This document shows positions 12,315-22,023 of a stretch of DNA of 64,000 bases, in pieces; positions within the stretch are counted from its first letter, which is position 1, and each line of letters starts with the position of its first letter. The stretch comes from Sarocladium kiliense (Eukaryota; Ascomycota; Sordariomycetes; Hypocreales; Sarocladiaceae). A program made the position numbers and the translations under genes. The stretch is from NCBI GenBank assembly GCA_030734395.1, contig JAUZTG010000042.1:2356001-2420000 (forward strand), given 5' to 3'. Below the pieces are notes generated by a model. The model worked only from the letters and a program-made list of their open reading frames with translations, ran no database searches and had not been told where the DNA came from.

Positions 12315-13971
12315 ATGGTCAAGGCTCAAGAAACAGCGTCAGTGGGCATCCACGGCCACCTCACCCCTGATGGCTGGACGAGCTGGCTGTCCAACAAGGG
12401 CATCCTCAAGCTCAATGCCATTCTGTGCCTGTCGCTCATCTCGAGCTATGCCACTGGCTATGATGGCTCCATGATGAACGGACTGCAGAGTCTGGACGAG
12501 TGGAAGAAGTCCTTCAATGATCCCAATGCGAATACTCTCGCCATGTAAGTTGCGATCCCATCACTGGCGTCTTGGCTCTTGCTTGGCTCTTCGGCTGACT
12601 CCGAGATTCTTGTCCAGCTTGAACGCCATCCAGAACATTGGTCAGCTCGCGGCTCTCCCCTTCTGCGCCATCTTCTGCGACAAGTTCGGTCGTCGTCCGG
12701 CTCTGGTAGTCGGCGCTGCTATCATGCTCCTCGGCGTTGGTCTTCAGGGCGGTTCGCACAACACGGGCATGTTCATCGCCGCTCGAGGCATCTTGGGTTT
12801 CGGTCTGGCACTCAACATCACCGCCGCGCCTCTTCTCATTATGGAACTGGCCTACCCAACCCAGCGTGCCCCTATGGTCTCTATCTACAACACTCTCTGG
12901 GGTCTTGGAGCCCTCGCCGCTGCATGGATTACCTTCGGCACCTTCAGGATTACCAGCACCTGGGCATGGCGCATTCCGTCCATCCTGCAGGCACTCTCCA
13001 GTATGCTGCAGATGGGATTGTGCTGGCTCATTGACGAGTCACCCCGTTGGCTGATTGCAAACGAGCGTGATGCCGAAGCAGAGAAGCTGCTTGTCAAGTA
13101 CCACGCCAACGGCGATGCAAGCGACCCGCTGGTCCTTGTCGAGATGGAGGAGATCCGCACAGCCATCCGCCTCGAGAACCAGGCTATGAGCTCCACGAGC
13201 TACCTGTCCTTCTTCAAGACTGCAGGAAACCGTCGCCGATTCTTCATCATCCTGGCTGTCGGCTTCTTCAGCCAATGGAGCGGCAACGGCCTCATCAGCT
13301 ACTACCTGACCCTGATCCTCAACTCCATCGGCTACCGCTCTCAGGAGACGCAGACGTTGATCAACGCCCTCCTCACCTTGTGGTCTATGCTGTGGGGCCT
13401 GGTCTTCTCCGTTGTCGTGAATCGCATTCCCCGCCGGACCATGTTCCTCGGCTCGACCCTCGGCTCGCTCGCCTGTTTCGTTGTGTGGACCGCTCTTGAG
13501 GCTACCTACGAGAAGTCGACCAACCTGAACGAGGACGGCACTGGCGGTCCCTCTGGCATCGCCAAGGGAGTGCTGGCCATGATCTTCCTGTTCAACCTCT
13601 TCTTCACAGCTGGTTGGGGTGTCCTACAAGTCACCTACGTCGTCGAGATTCTGCCCTTCAACCTCCGTGCCCGCGGCCTTGTGCTGTACAACTTGTTCGT
13701 CGCTTGCGCGCTCATCTTCAACCAGTACGCGAACCCCATTGGCGTCACCAACTCTGGCTGGAAGTACTACATTACCTACGACGTGTGGCTGGCCTTCGAG
13801 GCGGTGGTGGTCTACTTCCTCTTTGTGGAGACCGGCAACCTTAGTCTCGAGGAGACGGCGCTGGTTTTGGATGGTCCCGAGGCCGGAGACCAGCTTGTGG
13901 GAGAGGTCATCAGGAATACGGACAAGGTTGTCGAGGTGCCAGTCGTTGGCCATCATAAGGGTGACGCCTGA
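12315..13971 (+). CDS. MFS sugar transporter, lactose-permease-like
   Basis: Plasma-membrane sugar porter of the major facilitator superfamily. Exons are 12315-12544 and 12618-13971, giving 527 aa, the normal length. The ATG at 12315 begins MVKAQETASVGIHGHLTPDG. Family marks are YDGSMMNGLQSL in TM1, FGRRPA in the loop after TM2, DESPRWLIANERDAEAE before the central loop with the YHANGD motif, and VVEILPFNLRARG in the second half. The YDGSMMNG and YHANGD features are typical of fungal lactose/beta-galactoside permeases rather than hexose carriers. It lies 558 bp upstream of a cytosolic beta-galactosidase on the same strand. In Aspergillus nidulans a lactose permease (lacpA) and a GH2 beta-galactosidase (bgaD) are also neighbours. 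The exact substrate is not proven. Confidence 0.92.
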
Positions 13972-14529
13972 GTTTGCTTTAGTTAGATGGATGGTTTCAC
14001 CATGCGATAGTAGACGCAATGTTAGTCCTAATTCAGAATTTGTCGCTGAAAGATTCGAACATAAGATCTCGTAATGTGAAGAAGACTCTAGAAACCAAGT
14101 CCCTCTCTCTGATGTTGCGCGACGATCTCTCAGTCACCCCATAGTCCCATCCGATGCCCAACACGAACTTTTGTCACGAATCTACTGCCACGCGACCATG
14201 TGGCATCTCCATTCTTTTTGTCTAGATCTTGTCCCCCTCCCATGCCCATGTCGCGCAGTGGATCGATCAAAAGGACCGCTCCTCTAGCTAGTCAGGTATC
14301 TGTAGCCGCGGTCTAAAGCCACCACGGCATTGACCGGCCGAAGCCCGGCCTTCACCGGAAGGGTACCTGAGGGATCGCCTTGGAGCGCATGGCTGCACAT
14401 GTTCCCAATGCATTCAAGCCTCTTTCAAGCATCCGTCTATACTACCCTGGCTGTTCCTGTCTGGCACTCCCATCTATTCCGGGGTCTAGACCGTACGCGC
14501 CACGATAAGATACGCAAGCAATACACAAA
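13972..14529. promoter_or_regulatory. Promoter region of the GH2 gene
   Basis: This spacer holds the 3' end of the transporter gene and the GH2 promoter. Three CCGG words at 14334, 14345 and 14355 lie within 25 bp and include one CGG-N6-CCG at 14346-14357 and one CGG-N7-CCG at 14335-14347. Confidence 0.55.
14346..14357. promoter_or_regulatory. Candidate Zn2Cys6 site CGG-N6-CCG
   Basis: The sequence CGGCCTTCACCG lies about 170 bp upstream of the GH2 start codon. It has the same half-site order and spacing as the site upstream of the transporter. Confidence 0.45.
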
Positions 14530-17500
14530 ATGGCAGTGCATTCAGCTTCTGGCAAGCCTGATTATGAGAATCTGGAGGTGATTCAGAGAAACAGGCTCCC
14601 AGCAAGGGCGTACTGGCTTCCCCCAACGTCACTACTGCTCAACGGCACATGGGACTTCCAATTCGCACCAACCCCCCTCCAGGCTGCTGAGTATCCAAGT
14701 CCAGATGGCGCATGTGACGATGAACCATGGTCGGCCATTACAGTACCGGGACACTGGCAGCTGCAAGGTCACGGCCATCCGCATTACACAAATGTTCAGT
14801 ACCCGTTTCCCTCATGTCCGCCTTACATCCCAACGGAGAATCCCACGGGGACGTATCGTCGGTCGTTCAATGTCCCTGCAGAATGGGATAGCACATCACA
14901 GCTGAGGCTTCGCTTTGACGGAGTAGACAGTGCTTATCATGTTTGGCTCAATGGCTCCTTTGTCGGCTATTCGCAAGGCAGTCGAAATGCAGCCGAGTTC
15001 GACATCACTACTGTGGCACGAAGAGATCAGGACAATGACTTGGTAGTGAGGGTTTACCAGTGGTGCGAAGCCTCGTATATTGAGGATCAAGATCAGTGGT
15101 GGCTATCTGGTATGTCGTACACTTCCTGATGGGGTCGCAGTTATTAACATACTCAGGCATCTTCCGAGATGTCAATCTGCTTGCTTTCCCCAGTGAGGCC
15201 AGAATAGAGGACCTCTTCGTCAAGACGGAACTTGATGATCAGTACAAAGACGCTACTTTGGAAGTGGAGGTCACTATGAGCGCTTCTATTCCCAAGGACT
15301 ACGAGCTCCAGCTCACACTCCGGGACGAGATCACCCAAGTTGCTTCGGTGCGACAGACTGCGATATCTTCCGATTCCCTCGTCAAGTTCCAGTTACCCAT
15401 TACAGATCCTAAGAAATGGACTGCAGAAACCCCTAACTTATACAAGCTCGAGGTCTCTCTGCTATCCAACGCAGGACACACTACTCAGTCCATCACCCAA
15501 AACGTTGGCTTCCGAAAAGTCGAGTTGAAGAACGGACTGATCACGGTAAACGGCTCTGCTATCTTGCTGCGCGGGACCAACAGACATGACCACCACCCCA
15601 AGCACGGACGGGCTGTGCCAGCCGAGTTCTTGAAGGAAGACCTCTTGCTGATGAAGAAGCATAACATTAACGCCCTGCGAACCAGCCATTATCCTGCACA
15701 GCCTCTTCTCTACGACCTGGCGGATGAGTTGGGTCTCTGGTTAATGGACGAGGCTGACCTCGAATGCCACGGCTTTTACGATGTCGTGACCCAGCCAATT
15801 GATCCTCCTCCGTACCTGGATTATGAAGGCAGCAAAGAAGAGTTCTTCCCTCTCGCCGCTCAGTTCACATCCGACGATCCTGCCTGGCGCGCCTCTTATC
15901 TTGACAGGATGGTGCAGATGGTCCAGCGGGACAAGAATCACCCTTGCATCTTCAGTTGGTCGTTGGGCAACGAGTCGTTCTATGGTGCCAACCACGTTGC
16001 CATGGTGGATTACGCTCGAGGCCTCGACAACAGGCTGATTCACTACGAAGGTGACATCAAGGCCGAGACAGCGGACATGTATTCATATATGTATCCAGAC
16101 ATGGAACGCCTCACTCGTCACGTGGAAGTAGACGGCGTCCAAGATGGCAAGTTCCAAAAGCCGGTGATCCTGTGCGAGTATGCCCACGCCATGGGCAATG
16201 GGCCAGGTGCGCTTCAAGACTACCAGGACATGTTCCGTAAATACGAGCGCCTCCAGGGCGGCTTCATCTGGGAATGGGCCAACCATGGTCTTGTACACAA
16301 GGATGGGTTCTACGCCTACGGTGGTGACTTTGGAGAGGATCCGCACGATCATACTTTCGTGATGGATGGGCTTTGCAATAGCGAGCACAAGCCGACGCCT
16401 GGCCTCGTGGAGTTGAAGCGAGTGTTCCAGCCTGTCAAGTTTGAAGTCAAAGACGGCCAGGTGGTGATCACCAATGAATATGACTTCGTTGGACTTGAGC
16501 ATCTGCAAGGAAAGTACACCATTGAAGCCATAGGGCATAAGTAAGTCACAATTCTCACAGCTTATATCGAGAGTCATAATGCTAATAGTTTGTCCTTGCA
16601 GATCGACGATCCTCGAGTCAGGCGAACTTGAGATTCCGTCAGTTGCTCCGTGGGAGAGTGCAGAGCTCTCAGTACCTACAGACTTGCTTCGTTTTAGGGA
16701 TTCCGAGGAAGAAGTCTTCCTGAACATCAGCTTCCGTCTCAAGAAGAGCACCAACTGGTCACCTGCCTCACACGAGGTGGCTTGGTTCCAGCACAAGATC
16801 TCTAACGACACAAAGGCCGCTCCCCCTCCTGTACCGTCGCAAGAAGTATCCAGTGCCCCCAGCGTCAAAGAGAGCCGAACTGCAGTCATTGTCTCTGGCG
16901 ACGACTGGAGCATCACCTTTGATCGCGTACGCGGCTACATCACTGGATGGAAAGGAACCATGAACCTTCTGGAGACGGACCCCAAAACCCGGGCAGCTAT
17001 CTACCCCTGCTTTTGGCGTGCGCCAACCGACAACGACAAAGACGGTGCCGTCAAGGTTTGGAAGGAGTATGGCGTGCACAGGATGACTTCGCAATTGCGG
17101 TCGTTTGAGGTTTCGCAAAATCCAGACACTCGAGAAGTAACCATAACGACACAGACCTATCTTGCGCCACCGGTCTTGGGCTGGGGCTACGATACCCAAG
17201 CACAGTACCGTATTTCTTCCAGCGGCTCTCTATCCATCAAATTTGATATGAAGCCTAAAGGCTCGTTCCCGGTCGATATCCCCAGACTGGGTCTCAACCT
17301 CCGGCTTCCAAAGCGCCTCGATCAAGCAGAATGGTTCGGTCGAGGACCTGGAGAATCGTATCCTGATAAATTCACCTCTCAACGCATCGGCGTTTGGTCT
17401 TCTACGGTGGACGGTCTCGAGGTGCCCTACGACGTGCCTCAGGAGAACGGCAACAGGATGGACACACGCTGGGTGCGACTCGAGAACTCCGACGGCCATG

Positions 17501-17739
17501 GAATTCAGGCATCGAGGAGGGACGCGAGCACCTTCAACTGGACTGGCACCCGTCTATCTGCCGAGACCATCGAGAACGCGAAGCATCCCTGCGATTTGGT
17601 CCGTGAAGAGGTTACGCTGCTGAACCTTAGTCCGCTGGTTGCTGGCGTTGGTAGCGCAACCTGTGGGCCAGGTGTTAGGGAGGACTTGCTGGTCAAAGTC
17701 GAGCCTGTCACCTTTGAGTTCTTGCTGGAGAAGATCTAG
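14530..17739 (+). CDS. GH2 beta-galactosidase, LacZ type, intracellular
   Basis: Hydrolyses terminal beta-D-galactosides. Exons are 14530-15109, 15157-16540 and 16602-17739, giving 1033 aa, close to E. coli LacZ. The order is a sugar-binding jelly-roll domain (TWDFQF, VPGHWQ), an immunoglobulin-like domain, the TIM barrel with RGTNRHDHHPKHGR, RTSHYP and LGNES (acid/base Glu), ILCEYAHAMGNGPG (nucleophile Glu), then the C-terminal beta-galactosidase small domain (FWRAPTDND near the start, WFGRGPGESYPDK). No signal peptide is present, so it works in the cytosol on imported sugar. This fits the adjacent permease. The closest known arrangement is bgaD with lacpA in Aspergillus. Lactose and lactosamine-type disaccharides are both plausible substrates. 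Confidence 0.95.
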
Positions 17740-18351
17740 TTTGTAAATAGGCTACAAGCCTTGGTAGAAGAATACATAGATCTGTCTGTTCCAAGTGTGT
17801 AATGTGGGATCCCCGGCGCCTCAAGTGGATAGATCAGTGTTTGCATCTACAACAGCCGTGACATTCATTTCGATTAACACTTTCGCTTCTTTCTGCTACT
17901 CCAATACTAAGCAGCTTGCCTTCACCGCTCTCGTTGGGTCATGCCTAGGGCGAGAAGTGCCCTTCACGAATCCCAGCCCTAGGAACTGGGACCAAGGAAG
18001 AATGCTCCTGAGTCCGAATCCATGACTTCTGTAATTCCGATCAATTCAATGCGTGGTAACAGCGTATGATCCGTGTCCAGAGGCAGCCGGCGCGAAACCG
18101 GAGCAGTGCCATTCGTAGTGTCGCCGGTGTGATAAGGTACCGGCTAATGCACCGGGTTTGCCGGCTGTCTCACCAAGGGCCATCTGTCACACATGCATGG
18201 CTGGGAGTAAGGGCCGTGGTATTACAGGAGATGGAAAGAATTCTATGTTTGATATAGTGGGATATCGTGGTTTTCTGAATATTGCATTCATCGCCTCTTT
18301 CTTGTCTATTCACGCCTGTTCTATTGCGTCCACTGCATCGCAACCGCTACC
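17740..18351. promoter_or_regulatory. Promoter of the deaminase gene with dense CCGG words
   Basis: The left half is the 3' region of GH2. Between 18087 and 18164 six CCGG words (18087, 18098, 18124, 18140, 18152, 18161) lie in 78 bp, about 190-265 bp before the deaminase ATG. Half-site spacings are 7, 8 and 5 bases for the close pairs. No coding region is supported. Confidence 0.5.
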
Positions 18352-19561
18352 ATGAGACTGATTATCCGACCCGACGAGGCGAGCTCGGCCGACTACACGG
18401 CACGATACATCATGGGTGAGAAAACAGAGAAGAAAGACCCTTTGGAGATGAACTCTTTTCTAATGCATGACTTTTAACAGATCGCATTCGGACCTTCGCG
18501 CCCACCGCCGAGCGGCCATTCGTGTTAGGACTTCCTACGGGAGGCAGCCCGGTGCCGGTGTACAAGGCAATGGTGGCAGAGCACAAGGCCGGCCTCATCT
18601 CATTCGAAAACGTCATCACATTCAATATGGTGTGTTCATTGGAATGACGCCCTGTTCTGTGCAAAAGACCAGTCTCTAACTTCATGCCCCAGGACGAATA
18701 CATTGGCATCCCCAGCTCACATCCCGAATCCTACCACAGCTACATGTTCCGTCACTTCTTCTCACATGTCGACATCAAGCCCGAAAATATCCACATCCTC
18801 AACGGAAACGCTAGCAATCTGGAGGAGGAGTGCATAAGTTACGAGGCCAAGATCAAAGAAGTCGGTGGTATTGAGCTTTTCCTCGGGGGTGTTGGTCCAG
18901 ACGGCCACATCGCCTTCAACGAGCCAGGTTCCAGCATGGCCTCACGGACACGAGTCAAGACTCTAGCCATGGACACGATCCGCGCTAATGCGAGGTTCTT
19001 CGGTGGCGATCTGTCAAAGGTTCCGCAAATGGCCCTGACCGTCGGTGTGCAGACCATCATGGAGGTAAGTCGGCTGTACTCTCTCTCTCTCTCTGCAATT
19101 GGGTACATGTTTGCTGAACCAATCTAGGCGAGAGAGGTCGTGATTATTGCCACTGGCGCGAGCAAGTCAGTCGCTTTGCAAAAGGCAATCGAAGGCGGTG
19201 TGAACCACATGTGGACGCTTTCGTGCCTCCAACTGCACCCCTACTCCATGATTGTCGCAGATGAGGACGCCACCCTGGAACTCCAGGTCAAGACCGTGCG
19301 GGTACGTCAAATCTCTGCTACTTCTACTTCTATCTATGGGCAGCTCCGACTAACACAATGAAGTACTTCAAGAGCATTGAAATGGTCGGGCTCGGCAAGG
19401 GTTTCGCACAAAGCTTGCCCCTGAGGCTGCGCACCTCGTCACTAGCAAGCCCGCCGCAGACACCAAACTCCAAGAGCCCATCAGTGCCTCATGAGGTTGA
19501 CACAGTCGAGTTGACTCCAGATAGCATGTCATCCCGCATGGGATCTTGGCCTGTGGTGTGA
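18352..19561 (+). CDS. Glucosamine-6-phosphate deaminase
   Basis: Converts glucosamine-6-phosphate to fructose-6-phosphate and ammonia, feeding amino sugars into glycolysis. Five exons (18352-18415, 18481-18629, 18693-19064, 19128-19301, 19364-19561) encode 318 aa. Motifs are the N-terminal MRLIIRPDEASSADYTARYI, GLPTGGSPVPVY (phosphate loop), NMDEYIG (catalytic Asp), GGVGPDGHIAFNEPGSS (catalytic His region) and ATGASKSVAL. The C-terminal 40 residues are Ser/Pro-rich and end in DSMSSRM-type sequence common in fungal orthologs. Intron 3 contains a short CT microsatellite near 19080-19094. In other ascomycetes this gene (nag1/dam1) sits in GlcNAc clusters beside a hexokinase-like kinase, as here, but the GlcNAc-6-phosphate deacetylase usual in those clusters is absent from this window. 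Confidence 0.94.
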
Positions 19562-19862
19562 TTGGGCCTCGGGCGGTAAGGAGCGCATCTGTTATGACAT
19601 CCAGATAGTCTGTCCTTTAGAGCTCAAGAAGCAGCATAATGATCATCTCTCAACAAATTCTTACTTTGTACACTGTAGTTTTCTTCCCGTGGTTCTGCCC
19701 CTACTCAAAGTCGTCTGGGTACTCGTTTGGCCTCATGCCCATGCACATAATGTCCGTCAGCCTAGAGGCCAGTTGCATTGATGGGAGGGTCACAACTGGG
19801 CTTTGTTGCAGACATTTGGAAACCATGTAGTGTCACGTATATACATGTCTCATTTCAACGGG
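19562..19862. other. Convergent spacer
   Basis: This holds the 3' untranslated regions of the deaminase and the converging kinase. No gene is seen. Confidence 0.5.
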
Positions 19863-21575
19863 CTATAATGCCGATACAATCAATGCTGCCCCGATACCAC
19901 TGCCATCTGCAACCGCGCCAAACCTGATTCTTCCCTCCCCTCCTGCTCCAATCTGTGGAATGGCCCGAAGAGCATTGCGCAACTCTCTCTCGAAGCCCGG
20001 CAGGAACTCAAATAGCGATCCGTCCACCCCGATATCGATGATACCCTCCTCTTGAGCAGGTTTGTCTTCTTCGCTGGGAGGGTCCGAATCGATGGATTGC
20101 CCGTCTTTCGATAGTGTTTCGACTTGGGGTGGCCGACGTTGAATGCGACAAAGTGCCTTCAGAGATGAGAATAATCTCTGCAGACGAGCTAAGCACCTTG
20201 TCCAGAAAGCGGCTGGTCGACGACGAGGAGTTGTAGTCATGCTGACTGGCTTGCTTAAGCGTTCAGATTGTATAACGACACCGGCGATGGCGATGGCAGA
20301 AAGCCTGGCAGCTCTTCGTCCGATGGCAACGGCGACGGACCGGACTGCTTCAGCCTCGGCGACTGACACTGGGCTTGTTCTTAGGTCTTGAGCTATCTTC
20401 TCGCGTGCGTGTCGAAGATCTGAGCTGCGATCCTGGGCGAGTTGGGATAGAAAGGAGCTATCGATCGAATATGCAATATGCACGGGCGAATCACCTGCAG
20501 CCTTGAACGAAAGGCAAGGCGTTGCAGATTCGAGGTCCGATAGCAGCACTCTTCGAAGGAGCTCCCCTAGGTATAGACCGGATATTCTCTTCTCGTAGTG
20601 CTGGTCGTTTGGGTTGACCGAGTCCCTGTCGAGCTCCTCATCGAAGATAGTCTTTGGCAGGACATTGAGATCTCGATCAAAGCCGCCCCATTCAGTGTTC
20701 AATGCCATAAACTCCCCAGCTGCAGCGTCATGGTGCGTAGAAAGCTTTTTGATCTCGGATAACCTTTCCATGTAAGCGCCATTTGTACCTGTTCCAAAGA
20801 TAGCCGCCAGTAATGTTTCCGAAGTGCCATCTGAGGCGTACGCCCGAGCAGCCAACGTGCCGACCGTATCATTCACGAGCGCCCTGACGACCAGCGGAAG
20901 GCGGTACTCGTCGAAGGCCTCCTGTAGCATCTCGCAGGGATCGCGCCCAATTGCGTCGTCGACACGGAACGCCTTGGTCCAATACATCAGCGTGCCTTTA
21001 TTGATGGCATGCTGATCGAACGTGAAACTGAAAGTAAATCCAAGTGAATGCACATGCCGATTTGCGAGGCGGGTGGTCGCAGAGTCGCCATGCGCTGCCT
21101 CCTCACGCCAGATATTGACATCATCGGGTAGATGCTGGAGCATGAAGGATTCGGTATGCTGCGCAACGAATCTGAAAAGATCCCGATAAGTGTCCGCCGT
21201 CATAACATTATGTGGAATGGCGACTTTGGATTGAATGACTGAGTGCGTTGAGTCACCATGAAGTTCTACAGAACACACGCGGAGGTTGGTTCCTCCGAGA
21301 TCGACAGCCAGGTAGATGCCCTTTTCTGTCCCTGTAGGAAGCTTCAACACGTAAGATGGGACCTGCAGAAGGTCGGTGCCATCTTTCTGCAAGCCATCCC
21401 CTATCATCGATTTTCGTTAGTACCTGTATCGATATCTACCGATAACCTTGTCTCGACTAGGCTCGGAAAACTGACTTAGCTGCTGTACAAAAAGGTCTGT
21501 TGCCCTTTGAATGACATCTCCTGAAACATCGAACTGTTTTGCCGTTCGATCTGCCCAGGACTCAATTACCGACAT
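19863..21575 (-). CDS. Hexokinase-family sugar kinase (atypical, likely amino-sugar kinase)
   Basis: ATP-dependent sugar kinase. Exons are 21575-21440 and 21400-19863, giving 557 aa. The 39-nt intron is very short but has a perfect TACTAAC branch site. Motifs are LAVDLGGTNLRVCSVE (phosphate 1), FTFSFTFDQHAINKGTLMYW (sugar loop), VNDTVGTLAARAY (catalytic Asp), IFGTGTNGAY, then GVDGSLFEFLPGF and ADGSGIGAAL near the C-terminus (adenosine site). About 80 basic, Ser/Pro-rich residues are inserted between the SAIAIAGVV helix and GVDGSLFEF, where normal hexokinases have about ten. The sugar loop differs from glucose hexokinases. Its position beside glucosamine-6-phosphate deaminase parallels hxk3-type kinases of GlcNAc clusters, so glucosamine or GlcNAc is the likely substrate. 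A regulatory role like that of atypical HxkC/HxkD proteins is the alternative. Confidence 0.88.
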
Positions 21576-22023
21576 CTCAGCGGTGAGACTGTCGATGCAG
21601 TATGGTAGGGTCCAAAACGACGAGCGACTGAACCGACCAGGCTCACAGTGAGAAAGGGAGAGTACACTAACAACAGACACACTCCTCCATGGCTCGCTTA
21701 CCACAATGAAATGAGACGAACGCGTCCCATGTATCGACATGCATCTGTAAAAAGGTAGAGTACTTCTCCTGGAACAGAGACCTACACCGGCAAAGCCCGG
21801 CATGCGAAGCCGGATCTGGGCGCCAGGGGTTCGGGGGGTGGCTCCCACTAATCAACGCTCGATTCAGCTCCAACCGAGGCCCCGCCTCCACGGATTCCTT
21901 TAAAGAACTCATCGCCGGCTTTACCGGCCAAAAGAGTCTCGACCGTACTCAACCGGCCTCTTGCGATACGACCCCCGGCCGGGACCTTGGCAACGCTCGT
22001 GTAACTTCCATTGTCTGGTCGCC
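21576..22023. promoter_or_regulatory. Bidirectional promoter, kinase / Zn2Cys6 regulator
   Basis: This 448-bp divergent spacer has eight CCGG words (21787, 21797, 21810, 21915, 21924, 21953, 21975, 21979), including one CGG-N6-CCG at 21788-21799. About two to three would be expected by chance. This suggests that the regulator acts on its own promoter and that of the kinase. Confidence 0.55.
21788..21799. promoter_or_regulatory. Candidate Zn2Cys6 site CGG-N6-CCG
   Basis: The sequence CGGCAAAGCCCG has the same geometry as the sites at 11958 and 14346. It lies between the divergent kinase and regulator genes. Confidence 0.45.

Noticed and set aside
16083..16916. 277-codon minus-strand frame
   Set aside because: It is antisense to the GH2 gene and its intron; no domain.
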